From Epiperipatus broadwayi (Eukaryota; Onychophora; Udeonychophora; Euonychophora; Peripatidae), in the NCBI GenBank assembly GCA_028023455.1, contig JAQFVV010006216.1, forward strand, positions 2,992,877-3,056,876: a DNA stretch of 64,000 nucleotides. Reading direction: 5' to 3'. Below, piece by piece: positions 12,871 to 23,665 of this stretch. The position numbers were made by a program, and so were the translations under genes. How positions within the stretch are numbered: the stretch's first letter is position 1; the number at the start of each line of letters is the position of its first letter. The notes under the pieces were generated by a model that worked only from the letters and a program-made list of their open reading frames with translations, was not told the DNA's origin and did no database searches.

Positions 12871-14987
12871 TTGTAACGATATATAAATATGCCGTTACAT
12901 TAATTTAAAATAAAAACTTTAAGTTTGCAAATAAAAATAAATTTATTAAAAACTAAAAGCTAAAAAAAATTAAAGAGTTTTTCAATACATATATATTCGC
13001 ACAGATGCAAAACTTTAAAAATTATTTCTTTTTTAAATAAAAAAAAGATAAGGTATTTGAACGTACTTTTTTAGAAAAAAGTTTAAGAAAAAGATAAAAT
13101 ATTTTTGTAAATGGAAATGATTGTTTTATAAATTAATTGAAAAGCAAACTAGCCCTTGGGGTTCTTATATAATTAAAAAGTCAGGGGAAAGATATAGATA
13201 AGAGAATGAAAAGAATTAGCTTGACCAATGGAAGCACCAAGCCTCAGCTTGGACCCTAAGGAAAATGATGGATTAGTGACGTTTGTTCGTTGAATCCAGA
13301 GGATGATTATAAAAGGAAAAATATTGAAATTAAGGACAGTGCCAGACAGTTCCAGCTTGATTGTTTTTAGAGGTGTTATAGGATGCACATATCACCCTCT
13401 CTCTATTTTAAAAAATGAAATGACTGTGATACCGGAATGGAATCAGCTAAGGCCACCTCCAGAACATCAGACCGGTCTTCCAATGGGGACATCACAGGAA
13501 TTGGCACCAAGAACTGTGACTCTTCTACTGTAAGCTATTGAACTGAACAATTTTAAAATTTAAAAGTAATTAAGAACTTTCGTCAAGATTTGACAAGTTA
13601 ATAAACAAGCTAAATCTAATTTTTGTAAAATGAACGATAATCTGACTTTTCCAAATCAATTATTGTTTAATTTTTTTTTCATTTAAGTTTGCCAAAAATC
13701 ATTTCCATTTTTTTTTTATTTTATTAATATTTATTGTAGAAATTATTAAATGCATTAAATTTAAGTTGGGCATAGACGCTTGCATGGATTCGTTCACGTT
13801 TAATTATGTTTTTGTTTTCATATATGATTAAAATATATAGACATTCGGTAAATAATGATATCTTACGTTGAATATCTAAAATGTATTTATTCGGATGTCT
13901 TTTTAGTTATTGGTATCAATGCGGCATCTTATGATGAATGCCATTGGGTTTCTGATGAATTCCCTCTGCAATTACATCAATGACTTTATATTTTGATCAT
14001 TTATGTTTATGTTGAAATGTTTTTGAGCGTGTAATCTGTGTAGTTGATCTATACTCAACATTAAACAACAAACTTTTATAAAATCCATCTGTGCGAATTT
14101 ATATAAATGTTAAATTTAAGTCGGGCATGAATGGCTATATAGATTTGTAAAGTTATATTAATTAGGGGAGGGTAATCTTGGGTTATTTGTTTCATAGTTA
14201 AATTAGGTCAATGGATTGGATATATTGGTGTAATTAGTAGATGTAGTATGAGATCTGCTACGGGCAGGATCGATTTATATGCCACATACACCCTTGTTGC
14301 CTATGGAAGGGATAATAAGATGAAACACAGTCCCTTCCTATGGAGTTTTTATTTTTATTGTTCTTCCCGACAGATGTAGCATTCCTGTTTGGTTGAGAGT
14401 CAATATCTTCTCTAACCATACTGTTCAGATGTACATTCCTGACAGTGTAGTATTTAGTGCTTTCATATTTTCATGCTACATTGAATACATCAATGTATCA
14501 GATGGATTGATGCTGGTTTGACTTGGCCTAAGGTTAAATAAGGGATAGAATATTGTCTTTTCAAATACAATCTGTGTAGTTTATTCATGCTCGACAATCT
14601 TAAAATAAATATAAAATTCATCTGTGTGGATGATTTAAAATCTTAAAATAATAATTTAAATTGAAAGTTAATATTAAAAAAAAATGTTATTCCTCAAATT
14701 TAAAATGTTTATATATGTGCATTAATAAATGTTGTTTGTGTGTTAATTACTGGCAGTGGCTTTTTTTTTTTATATTTAAGATATGAAATTAAACAAAGTT
14801 ATATATTATTATCTCTGCATCTTCACTGAGCTAGTGACTTGGGCTAACGGTCTAAATATAAAAAAGTGGGATCTTAACATCACGTATCTGCCTACTTTAT
14901 AAATTTTCTAGGTTCAAATGCCTAGATGGCGCCCTTGTGCAGATACGGTAAGACTCAAATTGATCTCATTCTCCCCGACCGTTATAA
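12871..14987 (+). mobile_element. solo-LTR-like element, copy 1
   Basis: A 2.1 kb unit starting TTGTAACG and ending CGTTATAA (near-inverted ends), flanked by ATAT on both sides. It is homologous over most of its length to 45466-47737, which has the same ends. A TATA box (TATAAAAGG, 13308-13316) lies about 440 bases from the start, as expected for a U3 promoter. Just inside the right end both copies share a CCTAGATGGCGCCC block. No gag or pol is present. It contains two internal modules that share a TTAAATTTAAG(T)TGGGC/TCGGGC start: A (13755-14100) then B (14108-about 14635). LTR identity is inference; a large non-LTR repeat is possible. Confidence 0.55.
13308..13316 (+). promoter_or_regulatory. 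TATA box of the LTR-like element, copy 1
   Basis: TATAAAAGG. The corresponding place of the second copy carries TATAAAAAGG (45950-45959). Conservation between the two copies suggests an RNA polymerase II promoter belonging to the element rather than to a host gene. Confidence 0.45.
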
Positions 14988-17900
14988 TATATCATGCACA
15001 GATATGTGGTATAATATAAAATGAACATATTTGAATTGTCATATAAAAAAATTATTAATTTTAACATATGTTTCTACCTGACATGCATTGATATAAGAGC
15101 ACACGTGCAATAACATGCAGGAATTTTTATATAATAGCAAAGAAAAAATAAGCTTTCACATAGTGATTTACAAATACCTCATAATGAGTTTACATAAAAC
15201 ATATATATATATCAGCATGCAAACATACACTATAATTTATTAACATTTAAATTGTCATAAACCTATAAATGAAATTCATTTTTTTAAAATATATAATTAC
15301 TGACATTTAATATCCGTGTGTGCACGCATGGAAATGTGTTCGCACATTGACATTTATATCATATATTTGAATTTATCAAAATAATAAAATTATTAAAAAT
15401 ATACATAATAATAAAAGTTTTTCTTTTTTTAAAAACAAAAATATATTACACCTTTGACAGGTTACCGTTGATTAATTATAGTGTCTTTAAAAAAAAATAC
15501 TCCAGCAAATTCCTTTGTTTTCAATCTAGAAATACTTTTAGAATTTACTTTTTCTTTTATAAAATATAAAATTGTCTATGACTTAAATCTTTATTTTAGA
15601 TTTAATTCAAGCAAAATCATTTTACTTATTTCACTTTTAAAATGTCATTTTTAAGAAATTATTTAAAATAACTCACCAGCTGCACTTTATATATATAGAT
15701 GCTATACATTTATCTGTGGTTCTCTGCATATAGATAAAACAGCATATATATACTAATTCTTCATCATATTGATGGCTTCTCTTGGTAAGATGGTCACTTT
15801 TAAAACAGTCATCTCACTTATTGTCATCATTGGGAAAGGTATAATTTAGATGACTTTCAATCAGTTCCGTTTAGTCTAGATTACAGGTAAGCCATCTAGT
15901 ATGGAGAACACTGAAAAGCTGGGTTTTGCTTCCATGTGAATTTACACTCCTAGTGAATTAGTAGCAGCTTCTGGACTTTCCTTTCTTGCCTTCAGTTATA
16001 TCTTCATGGTAGTTTCTGTATAACTCTAAGAAAACCAACTCTTAAGGACCACCCCATAACTTCCTTCCAATCTTTTCAACCTTTTTTATAGTCAGGGTCG
16101 GAAGGGGGAAAATACATTAACTAAAAATATTTTTCCTATCTTGATTGGAAAAAGTTAATGATTTTTTACAATTCAATTTAATCCTTTGAAAAGCAACGTC
16201 ATGGAATTTTACCAAAATATATAATGCAAGCTTTACTTTAAAAAAAAAGATTTCTAAAATCGATAATGGAATTCTATAATTATCAGTATAGCTATTTTAA
16301 CATAAAAACATGCTTGTTTTAATTTTAAAATCAGAATTAATTAAATATTAATTAGACCTTTTTAAATGTTAATTTATAATTTTAAAAAAATTTAAATTCA
16401 AAATTATTCAATCCTTAACTTTTATTCTAGTGTAATGTATATCTACAAAAAATAGTGTTTATTTTTACTTTTTTTTTCAACTTTATATATATACATGCAT
16501 ACACATTACTATGTTGTATGCCATGAAACATATAATGGTTTCAATATATATATATATTCTTATTATAATTATTTAATTTATATATAATAATGATTATTTA
16601 GTGAATTTATTTAGGACAAATTTAGAGGTTTTTTTTTTTAGATAGTATTTAATTAGATACCATTTGTAGTCAATGTCATTATTATGCATTATTTAATTCT
16701 AATGAATTTATGCTAATTTAGATACTATTTCCTCTTGGAGAAAGATGGAAAAAAAGGGAATTTACCTTTTTAAGAGAAAAGAGTCAGAATTAAAAATGGT
16801 TTATTATATGTTCATATATGAAATATTTAGAAGAATTATTGTACTAATTTAAATTAGTGATTGGATTGCCTTACTGAAACTTGTCAAAGCAAATTGAATT
16901 TTAGAAATGGTAATAACTAGATTTGTAATTTTATTAGTATACATGAAGTCATCTGGGAAACAACTTAATGTTCAACAAAGTTAAATATAGTGATTAAACA
17001 AGAACATACTTACAGATCATTGAAAATTACTAAGAAATAATTGTAAAAAATAAAGGGATCAACATTAAGGACACTTTTATTCTTTTTGAAGGGGAAATAT
17101 TTATATTGATTAGAAAGATTATACTGCATGATATATGAAAAGTATTATTAATAGATTACAATTATTTTCTTCACGTCATTATAAAGATCATGTAATATAT
17201 ATAGTGATATGTTTGCATATATATATAATTATAAATAGAAACAATAAACTGTCTCAAGTTCTCTATTATCAGTTATCCACTTAACAGATAAAAAATGAAT
17301 CAGCTTTTGTTTGTAGTTCAATATTTTTTATAGACAGTTTATTAGATAATAATAGTCATTAGGATAAACTTTAAATTATTAGAGTTGTCTATTTACTGTT
17401 CTTTGTAAGGTAAATTTAAAAGGAAATCTGAATACTAATTTCAGAAAGTAGTAAATATGCTTCTAGTAAAACATAGATTAAATTAAATAATTATCGAAAT
17501 TAAAGTGGCAGAAATAAAATATTTCTAGAATGGAGTAAAAATATCTACTTTTATCATTTGATGAAATAGACATTAGAGAATGAAAGGAAACCATATCCCA
17601 TTCAATAATTCCATGAGTTATTTAATTTAAAAAAAGATGTGATAAAAATAGAATATGGTAAACAATATAATATTTAAATACATTAGTTATTTTATAAAAT
17701 ACATGTGTATGTGAATTTGAAGTTGCCATCTTTTCTTACATACTTTATATATACTTATATGTATAATGGTTTGTTGATGATATTAAATGAAAATTATGAT
17801 AATTGAAATATATTTGCATTTCAGTCAGAAGTTATCAGCTGGAAATGAAGGATACTCTTAGAAGCCAAATTTTATGTTTTTTTATTTTTTTTTATTGCAT

Positions 17901-18342
17901 ATGTGACCTATTTAATTCATAGATTACATTATGATTTTAAATAATGAAACTTATAATTTTATATTGTTGTAGTTTTCTGTCATTGAAGCACCTGAAATAA
18001 AACATGTAAATAAAAAGCAATATGATAAAACACATTTATGTATAAATACAAAGAAAAATACAAATTTAATGAAAAATATTTGCAGAAAGTTACATTAATT
18101 GTAAAACCTTCATTGATAAAAGTCAGTAGCTAGAAATTAGTCTGGTTAATAGTATTATCTGGAATTCATTGATTACTAAAGTTTAATTAAATGCTATAAA
18201 AGAGAATAAATTACTGCTGTTATGCAAAATTCTTTTGTAATTTTTCTTTTTGTTTTAATTTTTTTTTTATGTAATGAATTTGAAATAGAAGGATATTTTA
18301 AAAGTCATGTTTTTTTTTTGTGTTTTCATGTTTTATATTTAG
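14988..18342. other. AT-rich XRN1-upstream sequence
   Basis: No upstream XRN1 exon was found here, although the GLDADL-ending exon must precede 18343. A moderately GC-richer patch at about 15770-16110 has no open frame or recognisable repeat ends. A 43-base block at 15163-15205 repeats 12828-12870. Confidence 0.5.
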
Positions 18343-18428
18343 ATTATGTTAGGACTTACTAGTCATGAACCTCATTTTTCACTTTTAAGAGAAGAAGTTC
18401 GATTTGGTAGCAAAAGGAGTCAGAAAAG
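18343..18428 (+). CDS. XRN1: XRN1 coding exon (nuclease domain, after the GLDADL region)
   Basis: Internal coding exon of the cytoplasmic 5'-3' exoribonuclease XRN1 (Pacman in flies), which degrades decapped 5'-monophosphate mRNA. Reading from the first base gives 28 codons plus two bases, starting IMLGLTSHEPHFSLLREEV, the wording found in animal XRN1 just after the GLDADL metal-binding motif. XRN2 has LGLATHEPNFTIIREE here, so the paralogue is excluded. It is bounded by a T-rich tract and AG at 18341-18342 and by GT at 18429. It ends in phase 2 and joins the next exon across a 93-base intron to complete an Arg codon. The preceding exon, which should end in GLDADL, was not found upstream in this window. 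Confidence 0.95.
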
Positions 18429-18521
18429 GTAAAAAGTATGCTTTTCGCACTTTTTTTTTGTTGTTTTTGAGTAATAAAATTAATAAGAATGTTTTTTTTT
18501 ATACATTTCTTTTTAATTTAG

Positions 18522-18609
18522 AACTACTACTCCAGAAGAAATTACTTTTCATTTGTTACATTTATCACTATTAAGAGAATATTTAGAATGGGAATTTTAT
18601 TCATTGAAG
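18522..18609 (+). CDS. XRN1: XRN1 coding exon (LLHLSLLREYLEWEF segment)
   Basis: Second XRN1 exon seen. After one base that completes the split Arg codon it reads 29 codons: TTTPEEITFHLLHLSLLREY, then LEWEFYSLK. Animal XRN1 proteins have a PEE-T-FHLLHLSLMREYI-EF stretch at the same place, between the RREEV-RFG segment and the DDWILMGF segment. The acceptor AG is at 18520-18521 after a T-rich tract and the donor GTAAAT starts at 18610. It ends in phase 0. The open frame runs on past the donor into the intron, but that extension is low-complexity and not protein-like. The following intron is about 18.6 kb and full of transposable elements. Confidence 0.95.
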
Positions 18610-19214
18610 GTAAATTGCTATGTGATTAGATATTTTGACACAAGAATAATTAATTATGGTTTGTTTTTTTGTTTTTTTTTGAAAAATTATGCATGTACAC
18701 AATTATATTTGAATAATTTATGCACACATACAAAAAGTATATTTAAGAAAATCTTCAAAATTTGGGATTCAGTATTTATAAATTTATCAAAACATACTCT
18801 ATAGCTTATATCATAGCATGCTATCAGTCTATCTGTAAGACAGGCATCTTTTGTGATAATGATAATATAAAATTGTGCTGTAATGTAATCTGTTTATTGA
18901 TAAATTTATAAATTGTATTTTGCTATTAATCCTGAAGATTTAATTGTATACTTTTTTATCTACATGTAAGTATCAAATCAAACAAATTTTTTTAAGTAAA
19001 GACTTTAATATTTGAGCAAGGTTAAAAATTATATTTTATTTTCAATTATGTTGAAAAAGATTAAAAATAAATATTAAATATTGACACTTCATTGTTTTTT
19101 TTTATTGCCATCATAGAGCTAATATGAAAATTAAAAGTTTATTAGTTGATCAGTGCTTTTATTCATGTAATAGTATTGCATGAAATCTAATTCAGACTGT
19201 GTATCCTATTTTTT

Positions 19215-20495
19215 TTTTTAGCTCGTCACCTGTTAAATACGGTTAGAACTCTGTCCATTTTTAGATCCCATTCTTGATTATTATGGTTTCTAGATGGTGT
19301 TTGCGCTGTCTCTTGTTCAATTTTGGTCATATTTTTTTCATTTTATGCTTATTTTATAGTAAATTTAAAATTTTAGTTCTAAAAAAAATCCACATATGGC
19401 AATATATTTTGAAAAAAAAAAATCAATTTTCATTGCTGTGTATTGGTATATCCTTTTTTCTCTGGTTGGACGGCTGACAATTCCAGCCATTGTTCTCCAA
19501 GCGTTTCTAAATGTCAAAGTCAGAAAGCAAAACAATATTTCCATGCTCGTAATTGATTTTGAATCTAAATAAATATATTTGTCGTAATTTTTTACATTTG
19601 TAATTAAGATTTTACATTAGCTTATGGAAATATAAAGTTTGATTCGAAAATATTAAATTTTACAAGAAAAATAAGCATGGGAAAGTGACTGCTCTTCAAG
19701 ACAAATGAATAATATTGACCACTACTGACCATAATTTGCATATCAAAGACATTCATTGATAAGAACAAAACGCAATTATACTTCATAAATTTTTATGGAA
19801 TTTATAATTACTTTTTACAGGATATTGACTAATAATGAGTCTAGATTTAGATTTTTATTTAAAATATTTAATTTTAGACCAAGAAAATACAATAGAACTG
19901 AATAATCAGATATCGTAATTTATAAGAAATGAAAAAAAATCACCGGCATTCAAATAATGATTGGTTGAAATATAATTCTTTTGTTTTACCGCTGGCTATT
20001 TTTTAAACATTTTTCTTCAATTATTAACATTATTTTTAATTTTTCGTTACATTTTACCAATTTGAATGTGAAATAATTCGATTTTTAGAAGCTAAATAAT
20101 CAGAGATCGCTATTTCTAAGACAAAAAAAATCATCGGTGATGTCATATAGGTTGAAATATAATTCTTTTGTTTTACCGCTGAATATTTTTCAAATGTTTT
20201 TCTTATATTTTTTTTCAGTTATTAACATTATTTATAATTATTATTTATAGTTATTAACAAATTTGAATCTAAAATTATTCAATTTTTAGAAGCTGAATTG
20301 AAACAACTGGTGTGTATTTTAGATTAATATTTCATGAATAGAAACAGACTACAAATGAAATTAACGAATAATAGTTCTCAGATTTTTACATAATGGACCA
20401 ATACAAAAATTAGACAGACTTTGTATAACTTATACAAGTGTTGTAGTTTCAATATCTCTTCTTATTTTTTTAATAGTGCTTGTAATCAGTTAATC
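19215..20495 (+). mobile_element. TTAA-type nonautonomous element, copy 1 (degenerate)
   Basis: Homologous over about 1.2 kb to the reverse complement of 43807-44895. Landmarks shared are TTGTTCAATTTTGGTCATA near 19315, GTTTCTAAATG near 19503, AAGTTTGATTCGAAA near 19635 and GACCAATACAAAAATTAGAC near 20396. It carries an internal tandem repeat of about 190 bases (19895-20280), with ATAATTCTTTTGTTTTACCG present in both units. Outer ends are decayed and approximate. The open frame 19274-19477 falls inside the repeat and is not a gene. Confidence 0.7.
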
Positions 20496-20892
20496 TTTTG
20501 AAAATTTCACATGTTTATAATATTTTGAAAAGATTTAATGTATTTATATTTTTTCATTTTTATTTCAAATAAATTTATATTTTTAATTTAATTTTTTCTA
20601 CATTCTATTTGGAATTACTATATTTTCAAAATCAGTTCGCTTAAGTATTGATGTATATTTTTAAAGTTTCATATAATTTTTTTTTTTTTTTTAGAAAAAA
20701 GAAATATAAATAACAATTACCAAAGTTTTTATTTTTTAAAAAAATTAATTAATCATAGTGTTATTTTTGCTGATGTGATTGGTTTCATAAATAATGCTTC
20801 AGAGATGCAAGAAATATATAAGAACTATCAGATGAAAGCAGTAAAATAGTATTATAGATGTATTAAATTTAAAAAGATTAAAGCATTATTTA

Positions 20893-20960
20893 GTGGTATA
20901 AAACCATCAAAACATCATGTGATCACCATTTCATATGCTTACACAGGCTGTTAATAACAG
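20893..20960. repeat. repeat R, left fragment interrupted by a LINE
   Basis: Matches the R repeat best seen in 52243-53144: GGTATAAAACCATCAAAACA followed by the R head (TGATCACCATTTCATATGCTT) and ending GTTAATAACAG, where the minus-strand LINE 3' end begins. The remainder of R resumes at 23578. Confidence 0.65.
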
Positions 20961-23577
20961 TATGTGATGTGATATACTGTGGCTTCTCTTTTATCGGAGT
21001 CAGGAATCTCAGTCACTATGCCCAGAGAAACCTGTTAGCCATCTTCTCTTTCCATTCCTTACCCTATGTTTCCATTTTCTTCTCTATTCTGCTCCATACC
21101 ATTTCCACAACATAATCTTTGTCAACTCTATGGCCTTTATATCTAAATCTCCCTTCAAACCCAGCATAAAAACTAAGAACCCACTTTTTTTATAATCACT
21201 TTATATTTATTTTTCCACAACTTCATTATTTGCACCCTTTCTGCTTTTAGGCATTTACATTTAGTGAACAGATGCCTAATATTTTCTATGCCTTCCTTAC
21301 ATAATTTGCAGACTAAATCACCCATGTTTTTCCATTTATGTGCATATTTTCTTGTTGCTAAAAATTCTGTTGAGCCTTAAATAGTAAACTATTCTTCTTA
21401 TTATTATAAATTAACTCGCACCCAATATTCTGTTTATTTTTATATATATTTAAATTCTTTTTACTCTCCATACTATTTCTCCATCTCTCCAACTCCCTAT
21501 TTTTTCTTAATGCATCTATTCTTTTATCCATTCCTTGCTACTATAACACTCAACAATTGTTCTAACACAATCATCCCACCTTTTGTATTAGTATATTGAC
21601 ATAAAATCTTTATCCAAATCTGCATACCATACTACCTTTTTCACCCATCTTGTTGCCAGTCCTTTACTCATAATCCAATTAAAAACTATTTTGGCTATTC
21701 TCTTATCCATAAATTACAATCTACCAAACATTTTCATTTTGCTTTTTGCCTTTCTCATATAAAAAATTGACCATTTTATTTCCTCTTGAATTGCCTTCTC
21801 TACCATCCACATATCTGCATCTAATGCATATCTTACCACTTCTCTTTGTCATTTTTCTAAGTAATTAACACCCCTTTACTAACACATAATGCAGCGTTAC
21901 ACAAGTTAATCCTGCTATTACCACTCCCTTTCATACAATTCTAGCTATATCATATTTATTATATGAAAACACTATTAATTTGTTTATCAATCCCTTTCTT
22001 TTCTTTGCTTCATTTACTCCCATTCATCCAAGAAATATCTCTGATTACTTAAGACGATTCCCAAATAGTTATACCTATTCTCCACATTTAACTTTCTATC
22101 TTCCAATAAAAATTCTTTCTCTTTCCCCAGTATTTATCTGCATTACTTTTGATTTTCCTTCACTAAATTTAATCCCCATCTCATTACCCATCCTTGCGCA
22201 TATCTTCAGCATAACTCCCATATCTTCCCTACTTTCTGTGCACAAGAAGATATCAGTAAATAAAAGATCTCATAATATATTTACTTCCTTGCCACCTATT
22301 AATGGTATCCATTTTTCTAAACTTTCTATTGCTCTCTCCATTTCTCCCAAATATAATAAAAGCAAAATAGGTGACATAGGGCATTCTTTCCTTATTCCCA
22401 ATCCATTTTTAACTTTAACTGATTCTATATTTCGTTATTGATACATAGAGTAATTATTTTCATACAGTCTCTTAATAAGATTCACTAAAGCTTCCTTTAT
22501 TCCCAAATTTACTAAATTTACCTATAATCTATTTCTATTTACTCTATCATATGCCTTCTCTATATCTATAAAAATCATATATAACTGTCTATCTGTATTC
22601 CTACTCAAATCTATGTGACTACAAATAAACTATCTTCTATATGCCTAGCTGATCGAAAACCTCCTTGCATTTCTCCCAATATATTATTTTTTTCCATCCA
22701 CTTTGCGACTCTCCAGTCACCTTATATGCCAAAACTTTATATAACATTGATGTTACCACTATCTGTCTATAATTGTTTAACCTTCTTGATCCTTACCTTT
22801 TCCTTTAAATAGTAGCCTTACTCTTGTATTATTCCAGCTATCTGGAAATTCTCTCTTCTGGGCCATCTTATTAAAACATGATAATCGATTTAATTTTGCC
22901 CTATTTCCTAAATTCATCACCATCTTTGCTGGCCATCCATCTAAATCTCTTGCCTTTCCACTTTTCAATTTTTTTCCCTGCCTCGTTCAATTCATTTTCT
23001 GTCAGCCTAATATTTCCATTACTATATGTTTTTACATCTAACATCTTTTCTATATCCATTATATACTTATTTAAAATTGTCTCTAATTCTTCTCTAGAGC
23101 TACACTCTATTTCTCATCATGTAGTAATACTATTTCTCTCTTCCCTACATTTTTGTATTTATTAAATTTTCAAATTTTTTTACTCCCATCTCTTCGATTT
23201 TTATTAATGTCCTCCAACAATATATTATTATTTAATTTCATTCTTTCCCTCTAATTATTTATTTTAACCACCTTTTTTTTTTAAATACTTTTCCCATTTA
23301 ATATTAATATCTTTTTTTACTTTCTTTGTTTTTGATATCACATTTATATTCTCTGCATGACATTTTCCTCTCTTTTACACTTTTACTAACTCTCACTTTT
23401 CTATTACTTTTATTCTTCTGAATATTCTCACCTAAAACCCTATTTGCCACTTTTTCTACTTCACCACACCTGTCCTTATAAACATTTCCAACAAACTCTT
23501 CCATGATTTTTTCTACTTTTATTTTATATTTCCCTAACTTATTCTTATCATTCATTCTCCATCCACATCTTTCACTA
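20961..23577 (-). mobile_element. degenerate non-LTR retrotransposon, copy 1
   Basis: Minus-strand LINE relic, 3' end on the left. Recognisable pieces in order: an upstream linker region (about 23577-23304, lysine-rich), an RT start (22968-22777, with LFKGKGKD), a block with CPMSPILLLLYLGEMERA (near 22330-22410), and a C-terminal C-x2-C-x8-H-x4-C knuckle (CKLCKEGIENIRHLFTKC, around 21260-21310). Many frameshifts and stops; the catalytic ADD box is not intact. No endonuclease domain is seen, so the 5' end is probably truncated. The clade is not assigned. Plus-strand frames such as 21980-22441 are shadows. Confidence 0.85.
22777..22968 (-). pseudogene. reverse transcriptase fragment of LINE copy 1
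   Basis: Reads KSGKARDLDGWPAKMV at its start and FPDSWNNTRVRLLFKGKGKD near its end. These are the P-G-DG and W--T-V-LLFKGKGK blocks that open the RT domain of many non-LTR elements. The same second block occurs in copy 2 (58719-58979). Open only over 63 codons; the reading continues in other frames. Confidence 0.75.
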
Positions 23578-23665
23578 GCAAACTTTTCATGCAGTAGTGC
23601 CATCATATGCAAGCCTTAGTAATCAATGTATGCAAAAAGGTTTGTGCATAAAATCCCTAGTATTT
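23578..23665. repeat. repeat R, right fragment after the LINE
   Basis: GCAAACTTTTCATGCAGTAG, then AAGCCTTAGTAATCAATG and GTGCATAAAATCCCTAG, matching in order the part of R that directly follows the R head in 52243-53144. Together with 20893-20960 it shows the LINE sits inside an R unit. Confidence 0.65.

Noticed and set aside
18343-18428. XRN2/RAT1 rather than XRN1
   Set aside because: The wording LGLTSHEPHFSLLREEV and DDWILMGFLVGNDFIPHL is XRN1 type. XRN2 has LGLATHEPNFTIIREE and DDWVFMCFFVGNDFLPHL, and a CCHC knuckle insert absent here.
18553-18804. 83-residue ORF as a gene
   Set aside because: Only its first part is the XRN1 exon. The rest reads through the splice donor into AT-rich intron.
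21980-22441. 153-residue plus-strand ORF
   Set aside because: Shadow of the minus-strand LINE; the minus strand here carries the RT motifs.
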